Shown: positions 8,806 through 19,297 of the stretch, one piece after another
How the letters are laid out: each line of letters starts with the position of its first letter
How positions within the stretch are numbered: the stretch's first letter is position 1
From: Phlegmacium glaucopus
Lineage: Eukaryota; Basidiomycota; Agaricomycetes; Agaricales; Cortinariaceae
DNA: 23,418 bases
Assembly: GCA_015039465.1 (NCBI GenBank)
Contig: MU130496.1
Span: 24,803 to 48,220, forward strand
Reading direction: 5' to 3'
Notes under the pieces: generated by a model
Databases searched by the model: none
What the model was told of the DNA's origin: nothing
Seen by the model: the letters and a program-made list of their open reading frames with translations, nothing else
Translations under genes and position numbers: made by a program

Positions 8806-10626
8806 GGTTGTCCAAACATCTAGTTAACATCCTGTTAGGGGACGCCTGATTTCAACCCAAACCTCAACCTCAGGACTCTACATCCCGCCTTTCTGACGAC
8901 CTCTGACCCTCTGTCTGACTCCGTTTCTGTCACCAGTTCACTCCGTTACTCCGTAACTCCATTCCAACTCCAATCCTCCAGTTCACTCCATCTTTTATTT
9001 TTATTTTTCACATCACACCACTTCTTAATTAATTAATTAACTATTATTGGGGTTGCACAATGCCCGATATGGCCGTGGCTGTGCAAATTCTGTCACACGG
9101 CCCAAAACGGCATAAATCTTGAGACAGGCTTGTTTGATGAGTTTTGAAGCTGTACTCATGATTTTTTTTGCACAATATACATACTATGAGACGTTGGCAA
9201 CACATACATGCTCAAAAATGTCAAAATAATGAACTATTTACATTGTAATAAGCCTAATCATTATCTGTGTTCCAATCTATGTTCCCATCATCATCAATTG
9301 GTACCCTGAAGTCAAAGTCCTCTCCTGAATCACTATCATTGTTGCTGAGGCCTTGTTCTATCTTCAATTCTCCTTTCTCATAGAGATCAACTGCATCTCG
9401 AAGTCCCTGTCGGATTTCTTTCAACTTTGTTGATTGCTTCATATGCTGCAAATTTGGTGCACCAGCAAGCTGATAAACCTTTAACTGGTCTTTCAGGGCT
9501 AAACCTTTCAATGCTGTGACTTTTTACTTGTCCAGTATGAGTGCTGTACATGCCAACCAATTTAAATTATTCTTTGTTGTCTGCTGTCGCTTTGCATGTT
9601 TTGCCAATTTTACAGTACAACGCTCCTCTTGAAATTCAACATGCTCCCTCCTCTGTTTCTTCTCATCTCCTTGTGGCTGGCATCCAAGATAACGCAAGTG
9701 GGCATGGTCCTCTTCTTTGGTGAACTTTGCAGCCATGAATGCCTCTGTGTCATTTCAGAAATACATTGTCAAGGCATTGTGGCCAAGCAAGGTTAGCTGT
9801 GGTTGTCGCCGCATTAAAACCCAGAATGACCCAAGTGCTCCTTCATTGACATCATTGGTTGCTGGCATCCAAGCAAGTTCATTTTCTTCAACAGTTGCTT
9901 CATCAATAAGTCCTCCTGGAGCAAATTCTGAGGTGAATTGCTTCCATGTTTCAAGAGCACCTGTTAGAAAAGCAACAAGAAGTTCCTTGAAATGAGGAAG
10001 ACTAGGTACCATCTTTATTATCATATCTACAACATCTGGATTCTGCCACTCCTCTCCATTGAGTGATCCCTTTTTGAATAAATCAGGTGCACCTCCAACA
10101 AGTAGGTCTGGATTTTCAATCAGCTGCTGCATATGATCATAAACCTTTTGGTGTAGATCACATAAATCAAGCATATTCTGCTGTTTTTCACCAGATGCAC
10201 GGACTGCTTTCAGGTAAGGGTGGGAGACAGCCTGGGCATATATTGCTAGCACTGCAAATTCTGTCTTTGTTGCACTACAATGAAGTGCATTCCATAGATT
10301 GTTCTCCATATGGTTGAATTGTGAGCTCTGCTTGTTGTCATGTAAACTTTCAAGAAAGCTGATGAAGTGGGGAAGGTGTAAAAGTAGCATGGCAGCACCA
10401 TCACAATAAGACTGAAAATGAGTGTTGGAAGTATCAGGAAATGTGAATTGAGTCCCAACATTCTCAAACCACCACCATCGGAAAGTATCATGGTGGCCCT
10501 TTTTGTCATCTTTATGGTTTAAAATTGCACCAGCTAATTGTGTGGCTTTGATTGCACCATGGGAGGTTGAATCAAAAGCTTGATCCTGAGCAGGTGTTGT
10601 AGTGTCATCCTAGGCTATTTGTGCTT

Positions 10627-12051
10627 CCCGTTATTGTGCACCAATACTGATTGGTAGCATGAGAACAAAGCTTAAAAGTTGCCATCATGAAAATAAGTGG
10701 ACTTTGAATTCACTTACCTATTTTGGAAGCAGCCCTGAATCGCGTTCCTGGTCAACAAAATCATTCGTTCAACGATAACATCCTCATCGCTCATCATATC
10801 CTCAATGTCTTCCACTATGTTGTCTATCATTTACACTATCGACATGCTCCTTAATATCTACCATCCATTTGTTCCTTGGCTAGCAATACAACAAAGCGAT
10901 CAATCTACTATTCGCATCAGTCATTGGCTTGCGTTTGATCGTATCTTTGGCCCATCATTTCAAGAACGGCCCGTTTATGGACGCATCAGCTACATCTCCC
11001 ATTATGTCAAAGGCTTTGTCATTGTTGTTGTGGCTATGGACCCACAAGTCTTCGCCTCAGCTATCTATCTTGCCATACCTCGCTCCTGGATCGCACTCAG
11101 TCCCCTATCCTCACTCATCTACCTCTTATCTTATCATTCACTGCCAAAACCATCATTCACGCGGTACCTGAAGCCTTCCCACCCTCTTTATGACAATTTA
11201 GGAAGTCCAGGAGGATCACGACTAAGCAGGAATTGCAGATGAATCAGCAGCAGAGGATTATTCTCGCAGAGTGTCAAGTGATATCAAGGCTGCGCGACAT
11301 GGGATCATGGGCAAGTAGTATTTTCTCGGGAACAAGGCTGCACCTTTCAAGTGTTGACTCAGGACCTTTCACATTTTTGACATGACCACATGCCTTTGGA
11401 GTCGATATATTTTTGCTATTGGACTATGTACACTGCCTTCTCTTCTTTTCTCTCGCACTTTGACACTTTACAGATTTTTTTATTGTTCCTTCTTCTTTTC
11501 CATTGTTCTTTTCTTCTCGCAGCTGTCCTCTCTTCATCATTCTTCCTTTGACAGCGTGTACTTCTTTCTTTTTATTTGTTTTACATAGCCTCATCCTTAG
11601 GGTATAAATACTGCTCTTTTGTACCAGGATAGGTAGTTCAGTTCAATTCATTCTTACCCCCTAACAGTCATCATCTCAGTGGAATTCCAGTGAATTCCTT
11701 CCTCAAGTTTGCTTTTTCTGCCTTTAACTGTCAATCTATCCCCACTGTCAATTACTATAGTCCTGCTGAAGACTCCCTCTTACTCTTCCTCATCCTCTTC
11801 CTTAACCCCTCTGAGTTCGCTTTTTCAGTCCTTTACTGTCAACCCACTGTCAACTGCTATAGTCTTACTGAAGACTCTTCCTCATTCATCCTCATCCTTC
11901 TCATCTCTATTCTCACCCCCTACCTCTGTGTGATAAAAGTCTAAGGTTATACCTTCCCTAAACAAACAACAGGGAGGCTTTTGACTTAAAGACTAGTCCA
12001 TTGCTCTCTGGTTGGTGTTTATATACAACAACAACAATGATTTATACCGTT
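10627..12051 (+). mobile_element. Repeat R3, copy 2 (LTR-like, about 1.42 kb)
   Basis: It is collinear with 5503-6859 and carries the same TATA box (TATAAATA, 11603-11610). It interrupts the transposase-like gene between the NAPVLGE and AQIA codons. CCGTT stands at both ends (10628-10632 and 12047-12051). Treating it as a 5-bp target duplication restores the host frame, and so does removing the whole 10627-12050 block, so the ends are not settled. The tract 11700-11910 has a partial internal duplication (two CTGTCAA..CTATAGTC..CTGAAGACTC units) absent from copy 1. The 145-codon frame at 10805-11242 has no recognisable domain. Confidence 0.78.
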
Positions 12052-13218
12052 CTCCTAGAACAGGTGCATTATCACGATTGGCAAGAAGGATTGGTCTATC
12101 AACATTATTGACATGCCACCACTGAGCCATTGCAACATAACCACCTCGGACAGTATTGAGGTCTTTGTGGCATCCACAGCCTGCCCAGATAAATAACTTG
12201 AGTGTGCATTTTTCATCAGCAGACAACATTTCAAATGCCTCTTTCCCTAGCTCAGCAACAAGTAATTCCATCATGGTGGCTCGTTTTTCAGCTTGAGAAT
12301 CATTAGATAGAGCATCCCATTTTGTTTTTCCACCAGCTGCTTTTATTATCTTCCTGGTTGCATCCTCAAAAAGTATATCCAATTCTGCCACTGTCTTTTC
12401 CAGGATTGCTTCTTCTCCCAGTGCATGATCAATAGCATCAGATTTAAGCAACTCCATCAACCGTGCATCCTTTTTCTCCTTTGCACAATGATCTGAATGC
12501 ATGCCAGCAAGAGCAATGAGGATATCAATGATGCGGAGAAGACCACCAGTCCGTTTTCCAAAGGGACTTCTGTTGTAGAGATCAATTCAGGATGGCTTGC
12601 CAGTCATTGATAGATTCCTCACTTGAACCATCACAAGATGATTTTATTCCAAAGAAATGAGTGACTTGCTCCTTCTCAGGAACATCAGCACCATAAACCT
12701 CAGCTTTGAGATTGACATGTCGAGAATTGTAGTTTATACTGCGGTGACTTGTGCCATCTGCACTGAATGTCATGCTTGCAGCATTTTTCAATTCATATCC
12801 AAGTTGAATTTGGGCTGCATAGTAGCCTTCTTGCATAATATGTGTGATTGTAGGCCGGCTGATAGTGCCAATGGTCTTGATTCCTGCAGCTGAAAGAACA
12901 CCATGGAGAACACGGTTGATTGAACATCCAGCTTTCACAAGCAGGTGGACAACATTGCAGGTCTCATCAGTGAATACACCCTTATTCATCAATCTATGAA
13001 CTGATTTCTCTTTCAGAACCTTCTGATGAGCAGTCATGACTGCACACTCCTGCACAGCCCTTGAATGAATACAGGTTTTCCAAAGACAAGCAGCCTCATT
13101 CTGAGAAGTCTTGAGTTTGGAGTTGGTTAAATGGAGTTTCTTTTTGACTTCTTCAATTTTACAAGTCCAGAGAGCCAGTGACTGTGATAGTTCACTGCTG
13201 AGATGTTCATTGACTTTC

Positions 13219-13620
13219 TGTTAGGGGACACCCAATTTCAACCCAAACCTCAACCGCAGAATCATATATTCTGCCTTTCCGACGACCTCCGACCTTCCGT
13301 CCAACTCCGATTCTGTCACCGGTTTACTCCGGAACCCTGTAACTCTGTTCCGACTCTGATCCTCTGGTTTGCTCCACCTTTCATTTCTATTTTTCACATC
13401 ATGCCACTTCTTATTTAATTAATTAATTATTATCATATCATTCCTTTATTTATTTTATATCTCTGTTATGTCCATATTAGTACATAAATACCCCTTAGCC
13501 TAGCAGGGATCCCCATCCTTTCCTCTTTGGATCCCCTGCTAGGTGAGTTACTTGTAGATATCCCTTTGAAATATTATTAACTTTGGATCCCCTGCTAGCT
13601 TGACTAAGTCAGCCCTAACA
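13219..13620 (+). mobile_element. Solo LTR-1, 402 bp, inside the transposase-like gene
   Basis: It runs TGTTAGGGGACACCC to GCCCTAACA with a perfect duplication CTTTC (13214-13218 and 13621-13625). Deleting it with one duplication copy rejoins AAT ACA TTG ATG AAA with GTC AAT GAA CAT in the same open frame, so the gene was still coding here when the LTR landed. Both GGATCCCCTGCTAG arms and the opposing TAGCAGGGATCC are present. The frame at 13203-13418 is an accident of the LTR. Confidence 0.95.
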
Positions 13621-14056
13621 CTTTCATCAATGTATTAACTGCCTTCACAGAGTTTTGTGAATCAGCCACATTGTTATGGTCAGCAGATCTTAGCAGCTGC
13701 ATCTGTTCCTCTAGAACTCCTTGTTTGTCCAAGCCATGCCGAGTAGCTTGTCTCTGCATACGGAGCTCATGGTAGAGAACTTTTTGTTTGGATTGAACAG
13801 CCTTAAGCTGTAATTTCAAACTCTCACAGGAAGCCTTAGATCTAGCAAGAGAAGCAACTAGATCGGTGCATATAGCAGTCTTTGTACTCAATGCAGCATC
13901 AAGATGTTCTTGAGCTTTGAGTGCCTCTCTAAGCTGATCTTTCATGGAACTGAGAGCAGCCTGAAGGGCTTCTTTGTCTCTCCCATCTGCTAGTACATCT
14001 CTGCCAATCTCCAACTTAGCCTTAGCTGATTTCTGTGCTTTTGTGAGTGGTGCCAT

Positions 14057-15295
14057 AACAAAGAGGTGTCTACAGAAGTTGTTGCTTCCTAGCAAGTAAT
14101 TCAATATTATGAGCTCATACTCAGAGACCAGGGGTGAGTAAGGTTTTACAAACAAAGTAATATCAATGAAGGGATTTCATTAGGGTTTAATCAACATGAT
14201 TTGATTTATAAATAGATCCTACAAGCAATCAGTTGCTTACCAATGATCTTGGCAATGTATGGAAAAAAAGAACACAAAACAGGTAAGAAGGGAGACAATC
14301 CCTTGTAGTTTTATAAGTAGTGGTGGTGGGGAGAAGAGAGGGGAAGGGTGGAGAGATTTTGGGCCAGAGGGATGGATTTTGAGTCTTTAAAGCAGCTTGG
14401 AGAGGAGACAAGGCCGCTTTCATGGTGGCTGTGCTAATGGCCCAGTCCAGTTCTGATGGGCAGAAGCATGAGCACGTCATACCTATACATGCCATGCTGG
14501 TTGCTATAGGTAAATTCAGGAAATTTGGCGCATCTGGACGCACTAAAGAACGCCCAAAACGGTCCAGTTTTGACCAAGTTATGCCAAAAATATGAATTTT
14601 AGCGAATTTAAGTATACCTCACTCAAATCTTTACCGATTTGGGTGAATTTGGATGCCTTTTGACATGAAAAAATGTGCAAATAGTATGTGGTGGTTTATA
14701 CAAGCATGTGTACATGTATGCGCCAGGATAACCAGGGTTTACCTATGTATTTGTCTAATTTCGGAAATATGAGCATTGTGGGCCTATTAACTCTTCATTA
14801 AAAGAGATCCGAAACTACTTTTGGTGGAATAAAGTCATTATACCCCATCGGGCAACATTTCTGTGAGTTTAGATTTTTTTTAGCTGTCCAGCAAGTATGT
14901 AAAACAGCCTACCTGAGCCTCATTACTCATGGTTAGAGTTCAAAAAAATAAAATTTAATCACACAGAAATGTTCTAATATACTATCTAAACATATTATCT
15001 CACTTAAGGTAGTCACCATTCTGAGTGGTTGAAGAGTTGATAGAACTTGAAGTCCCAGTATTGCATTTGGCAGGGATTTCTATGTGATTACATGCAAATG
15101 GGTACATAGGACCAAATAAAATACACTTTAATCACACAGGATGATTGATACTTCAATTTATTGTAATTCTATGATGTAAACTTTCTTAAGAACTGTCTTT
15201 ACGAAGTGGGGATAGGATGTCTCTGATTTCTGGGTGTGACCAGGGTGTGACATCCAAATTTGGCAGTGTCACATCATCAGGGATTGTGCAACCCC
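14057..15295. other. 5' non-coding part of the 6.2-kb transposon
   Basis: Upstream of the gene's ATG on the minus strand there is a TATA-like TATTTATAAATC (about 14203-14214), some 150 bases from the start codon, which could be its promoter. A minus-strand frame at 14229-14543 has no recognisable domain. The remainder is AT-rich and ends in the TIR. I see no second gene. Confidence 0.5.
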
Positions 15296-15841
15296 ATTAT
15301 TATTGTATCATTCCTTTATTTATTTTATATCTCCGTTATGTCCATATTAGTACTTAAATACCCCTCAGCCTAGCAGAGATCCCCATCCTTTCCTCTTTGG
15401 ATCCCCTGCTAGGTGAGTCACTTGTAGATATCTTTTCTGAAATATTATTAACTTTGGATCCCCTGCTAGTTTGACTAAGTCAATGTCGCAGTTGCCCTAA
15501 CACATCCCCTAACACTCCCAAGCACATCCAACACTTTACACTCCCCCACGTCTTCCTCCAGGAATCCGCGTGGACTGCCTGGAATCCTGGAGGAATCCTC
15601 CAGGAATCCAGGAATTCCTGATAAATGAGAATATTCCTCACGGATTCCAGGTGGATTCCTGGGATTCCTAGTTAATTCCTGGTGGATTCCTAGTTAATTC
15701 CTGGGGGATTCCTGGTATTCCTGGTATTCCTGGTATTCCTAGTATTCCTGGTGGATTCCTGGAATTATTATTTCTACACCACTATTTCAATCAAATTTCC
15801 TTAGAGTTTTCTTGTAATATATTAATTTCTTTAATTTAATA

Positions 15842-16453
15842 CTACCCCTGGTAAGGGGGTAGCTATATCATCATTCATCATTAATTATACATTTTGTAAT
15901 CTAATAAACTAAATATATATATATATATATTTAAAAAAAGGGGCATAGTTTGACATAGATCATGGTTAAAAAGTAAAATATTTACAAAAAAACCCTCCCA
16001 CTAGGGGAGGGTAGCGGACGTTCGATAAAAAATTAACAAAAAAACCCCCTCTGGAGAGGGGGTAGCCGTCTTCGTCATCGTTCGGCGTCGTCATCGTCGT
16101 TGTCGTTGTCGTTGTCATCGTTGTCGTTGTCATCGTTGTTGTTGTTGTTGTTGTCGTTCGGTGTCCGTTGAAATAAAACAAACCCCCCCAGACGTGGGGG
16201 GGTAACCGTCGTCGTTCGAACCGTAACTAAGGGAAACCCCCCCGGTGGAGGGGGGTGACGAGGTGCCGGCTGTCGAGGTGCTGGCGGTGTATGTCGAGGT
16301 GCATGCGGTGTGTCGTGGTGACGGTGGTGTATCGTGGAGGATGGTGGTGGATGGGCTGGTCATCGTGGTCGTACGCTGCTGGTAGTCGTTAGTGTATCGA
16401 AATTAAACTAAAAAATAAAAAACAAAAAACAAAAAACCCCCTGGTTAGGGGGT
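15842..16453. repeat. Array of six C-run/G-run hairpins with a GTC-rich spacer
   Basis: Hairpins lie at 15842-15862, 15993-16011, 16045-16062, 16183-16202, 16236-16256 and 16436-16453. Each has a 7 to 8 bp stem and a small loop, most are preceded by an A-rich run and most are followed by TAGC or similar and then CGTCGTCGTT-like sequence. The stem sequence differs between units (CCCTCCC, CCCCCTC, CCCCCCCA, ACCCCCT) while the partner strand changes with it. Spacers are 33 to about 180 bases of degenerate GTC/GTT repeat. Confidence 0.8.
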
Positions 16454-16455
16454 AG

Positions 16456-16610
16456 TTGTCGTCACCGTTGTTGGTCCTCGTCCTCGTCGTCGTCGTCGTC
16501 AACCATCGTCGTCGTCATCCACCGTCGTCGTCATCCATCGTCGTCGTCATCGTCCATCGTCGTCGTCGTCGTCGTTTGTCGTCGTTTGTCGTCGTTGTCG
16601 TGTATTCGTG
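16456..16610. repeat. GTC/CGT microsatellite, degenerate
   Basis: Continuous GTCGTCGTC runs interrupted by CATC and CACC. They produce spurious frames on both strands (Val/Arg-rich on plus, Asp/Arg/Thr-rich on minus). Confidence 0.85.
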
Positions 16611-16691
16611 GTTCTGGGGTGGTGGCGGCGGTTGTGATGGTTGTGAAATGACAGTGTATTACTAACCGTTTGTTGATTTCTGAAATGTGCG

Positions 16692-16709
16692 TCACGTGAG
16701 GTCACGTGA
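16692..16709. promoter_or_regulatory. Two TCACGTGA palindromes spaced 10 bp
   Basis: TCACGTGA at 16692-16699 and again at 16702-16709, one helical turn apart. CACGTG is the E-box bound by bHLH factors in fungi and other eukaryotes. In this context it could instead be part of the transposon. Confidence 0.4.
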
Positions 16710-17279
16710 TCACACCTCGCGGTCTGAACAAAATTCGGAATTCGAATGGCGGCCAGGGATTGCCACCACACATATACAAATTACAGTTAACTTATATACA
16801 TTTAAATTACTATTGACTTATATGTGGTTCTTTTAATTTTGAATAATATTTAAAAGTAAGAGTTGATGGAATTCCCAGGATTCCGGGTGGATTCTGGGTG
16901 GATCCCAGGATTCCAGGTGGATTCCGGGTGGATTCTGTGTTGGGGATTCCTAAGGAATTCCGGGAATCCTGGTATCAATTTCATTGTGTACCAGGAATCC
17001 TCCTGGAATCCTCCTGGACTGGGAAGAGCCAGGAATGTCAATTTCAGGGGGAATTGGCTGGTAGAAAATTCCTCCCGGAATCCTGGTATTCCTACCAGGA
17101 ATGGTAGGAATCCTCCAGGAATCCTCCCGGAATAGGTAGGAATCCACCAGGAATCCTCCAGGAAGACGTGGGGGAGTGTAAAGACCTCAGCACATCAGCC
17201 ACAGCTCTACAACACAGCCAAGACAAGAACAAGTAGGAAGAACCTATTGACCAGCCACACCAGAACAACCAGTCCCTCA

Positions 17280-17740
17280 GCCCTCTACCTCAGGAAAAAC
17301 AAGACCACCAGTACTCACACCACCAGTTGCTCCCTCCCCACTCCAACTTACTGCTCCCTTACCACCTGCTTCATTCCTGCCTGATGCCCCTGCCAAAAAG
17401 CAAAAAGCTCTTGATTGGGATATAGAAAGTGATCATGAAGATGATGATGACATGTCTAAAGAAGTACCAGACAAGGCACAGGACCAGTAGACAATTACAT
17501 CACACAATTCAGAATCCTCATAGGATTATCCAAGATCAAGGATGACAAAGCTCTCATTGAATATTTCATGGAAGGAATCCACACCTCTCTCCTTTTATGG
17601 ACTCAAGAATGTCCCCACAACCATCAAAGACTGGTACAACAAGGCCTCCCAATTCAATCATCAATACAAACAATGCAAGGAAATAACTCAGTGCAAAACA
17701 GGAAACATTCCCTAGCCAAAAAGGACTCACCCTGTGCCAT
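17280..17740 (+). pseudogene. gag: Gypsy-2 gag, N-terminal and capsid pieces
   Basis: A proline-rich then acidic frame (PPVAPSPLQLTAPLPPASF to ESDHEDDDDMSKEV) ends in TAG at 17488-17490. A second frame from about 17509 reads FRILIGLSKIKDDKALIEYFMEG, and after a frameshift near 17600 continues VPTTIKDWYNKASQFNHQYKQ. These are characteristic capsid-region words of Agaricomycete Ty3/gypsy Gag. Part of the capsid between the two frames is missing. A TAG near 17714 precedes PKRTHPVP, after which unrelated sequence interrupts. The zinc knuckle follows at 19012. The relic encodes no usable protein. Confidence 0.75.
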
Positions 17741-19011
17741 ACTGATATGATTTAAATCTGCATAAGCATGGTTTTTGCAATTTTTATCTATTATTTCAGC
17801 ATAAATATTAATTAATGCACCAATAACTTGTCAATACAACTGATGATTAAACAAGGGAATCAGAGTTGTCTACCCTACAACTGCTGATTAGACCTATTAC
17901 TGTGTGACTTAAATGCATATAGTTAACAAGTATGGTCAAGGGACTATTATTTGTTATACTACAAATTGCATGTCTGGATTAAAACCAATAAATCCATGAA
18001 TATCCTTATAGACTTGGCACAGGAAAAGTTAAATAAACAATATTGGGTTAGCAAACATGTGGTGTGATTGTGGAGCAACATAATATTATTAATAAATATT
18101 CAGGGGAAGATTGGTGCCCTAGCAACAGTAGGACTAAAAATAACCAAAGTGTGATCTGGTGGGAATTAGATGATCTGAAATGATCAGGGGTGATCAGGAA
18201 CAGGGGTAGAGATCTAAAATGATCAGAACCATGGTTTCCAGGCACAGGGGCACAGTTACCATCAAAAGGGGTGGAAACTACCCAAAACAGTGAAATGAAG
18301 CTAAAAATAGGCAACCCCTATATTTTCAGGCACAAAGAGTGCACATGGTGCCAGAACCAAAGTAAACCAGTATATCTATTTTTGGACTATTGTTTATTTT
18401 TAAATATGTGAGTTGTATAAAATACCCCCAGGACTTTGTAAATAGGTAGAAAATTGGATTCTTTCTTTCCCCCCTCATTTGCAACCTAGTACAGCTCACC
18501 GTCTTAGACATTGAGCAAGAACACTTGTTTTTGAGACTTGGGTATTGAATATTAAAATCAGTTTCTCAGTGTGTTAGTGATTAGTTGCAACAATTGTGAA
18601 TTGTTGAACTTGTGTTGAAGTCATAGCAGAAGGCTTAGAGTCTTCTAGTGTATGCAATATTTGTGAAGTTGTAACAAAGTCTTGGACTTGTGTGTGTACA
18701 CAGTTTAAATCAATCAGAAAACTCTTAGGAATTCTTTTGCTGATTTGTTGGTGCAAGCCATAAATTGCATGTTTTAAAGGTTTGATCATCCTTAAATTGA
18801 TCCAGATCATTGTTGTTGTTGTGTGTGCTGAAGAGAAATTCAGAACTTTGAAAAGGTTATACTTTCTAGAAAACCCAAACTTGCATTATAAAATTATACA
18901 AAGTATTGATTGGATTATTGTTTTGAGTAGAGATTTTTAGAATCTTGAAATACACATTTTCTCAATCAACTCTGTGCAGTTACATCAATGCTATGTTAAT
19001 CATCATCATGG
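17741..19011. other. About 1.27-kb insertion splitting Gypsy-2 gag, unidentified
   Basis: AT-rich sequence between the two parts of gag. It holds GATCTGA/GATCAGG-type repeats (18150-18230) and a possible core promoter (GTATAAAATACCCCC, 18413-18427), so a degenerate solo LTR is possible. I could not find matching ends or a target duplication. No protein or RNA gene recognised. Confidence 0.4.
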
Positions 19012-19297
19012 ATCCCAACACTATGGATATTGACACAACCAAACTTGACCGCCTCACTATAGAAGAAAGAGAACAGCACATGAAAGAATGAAGATGCTTC
19101 CACTGCCACAAGATAGGACACTTCACCTGAGCCACTCCAAACAAAACAACACCCCAAACTCAAGCCCAAGCTATATCAAGCCAAACACCAATTATGTCAA
19201 GAAATACAACAGATTCAAGAAGACAGCTGCTACAGCACAAGCAATGATACAAAACTTAGTTGAAGATATGGATGTTGACAAAAAGAGAAGTTGTTAG
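19012..19297 (+). pseudogene. gag: Gypsy-2 gag C-terminus with zinc knuckle
   Basis: The frame MDPNTMDIDTTKLDRLTIEE leads to a CCHC zinc knuckle: Cys codons at 19095 and 19104, His at 19119, and Thr where the last Cys should be (19134). Known: this knuckle in Gag binds the element's RNA during packaging. Two in-frame TGA codons (19089-19091 and 19128-19130) stand where Gly/Arg residues are usual, the second fitting CGA to TGA. The following 100 bases may be the approach to the protease (HTVSMSVSLTISSVLVAK), but no protease active site is visible before the TIR element at 19419. Confidence 0.78.

Larger units (their letters stand above)
9254..14056 (-). pseudogene. Transposase-like gene (about 990 codons), broken
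   Basis: Segments 14056-13621, 13213-12051 and 10632 or 10626 to 9254 join in frame once the LTR-1 and R3 insertions and a duplication copy are skipped. I chose the ATG at 14056 (MAPLTKAQKSAKAK) as start. Residues 1-145 are coiled-coil-like. The middle has TFSADGTSHRSIN and GCGCHKDLNTVRGG. The later part has DDKKGHHDTFRWW, FPDTSNTHFQSYC and WMPATNDVNEGALGSF. The end is acidic (NNDSDSGEDFDF). I recognise this as a multicopy Agaricomycete family usually called hypothetical. The D...D...E residues in the three quoted motifs could be a DDE catalytic site (inference). Its position alone between the TIRs supports a transposase role. Damage: a frameshift near 12580, TAG at 10610-10612, TGA at 9755-9757 and TAA at 9524-9526. 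Confident as a family, moderate for function. Confidence 0.75.
9049..15295. mobile_element. 6.2-kb TIR DNA transposon with its own transposase-like gene
   Basis: It begins GGGGTTGCACAATGCCCGAT. Its right end read inward is GGGGTTGCACAATCCCTGAT, an 18-of-20 inverted repeat. The flanks ACTATTATT (9040-9048) and ATTATTATT (15296-15304) are a 9-bp duplication with one mismatch, and the length of the restored LTR confirms 9 bp. One long minus-strand gene (14056 to 9254) fills most of it. Later arrivals are R3 copy 2 and a solo LTR-1. Without these the element was about 4.4 kb. Nine-base duplications fit Mutator-like or related superfamilies, but I cannot place the gene in a named superfamily. Confidence 0.88.
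8833..15502 (+). mobile_element. Solo LTR-1 split by a 6.2-kb DNA transposon
   Basis: The left piece 8833-9048 begins TGTTAGGGGACGCC. The right piece 15296-15502 ends GCCCTAACA. The insertion carries a perfect 5-bp duplication CATCC (8828-8832 and 15503-15507). Removing 9049-15295 and one copy of the 9-bp duplication leaves 414 bp, against 402-416 for other copies, and restores the AATTAATTATTAT segment in register. It stands in what looks like the leader of Gypsy-2. Confidence 0.93.
15534..17184. mobile_element. TIR element, 1651 bp, with hairpin array and subterminal repeats
   Basis: It starts CTTTACACTCCCCCACGTCT, and the right end read inward is identical for 24 bases (15534-15557 against 17161-17184). 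The outer 230 to 320 bases on each side are packed with GGAATCC and GGATTCC words (15558-15765, 16868-17160). The centre holds six G/C hairpins alternating with GTC/GTT microsatellite. No transposase seen. It lies in the leader of Gypsy-2. No target duplication was recognised: flanks are CATCCAACA and ACCTCAGCA. The frames called at 15966-17147 are products of the repeats. Confidence 0.85.

Noticed and set aside
10805..11242. 145-codon frame in R3 copy 2 as a real gene
   Set aside because: It is broken by an 8-base difference in copy 1, has no recognisable domain and lies upstream of the R3 promoter. Low-complexity hydrophobic stretches explain it.
16130..16771. Repetitive Thr/Val/Arg/Asp-rich frames on both strands
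   Set aside because: They are translations of GTC/GTT microsatellite and hairpin repeats.
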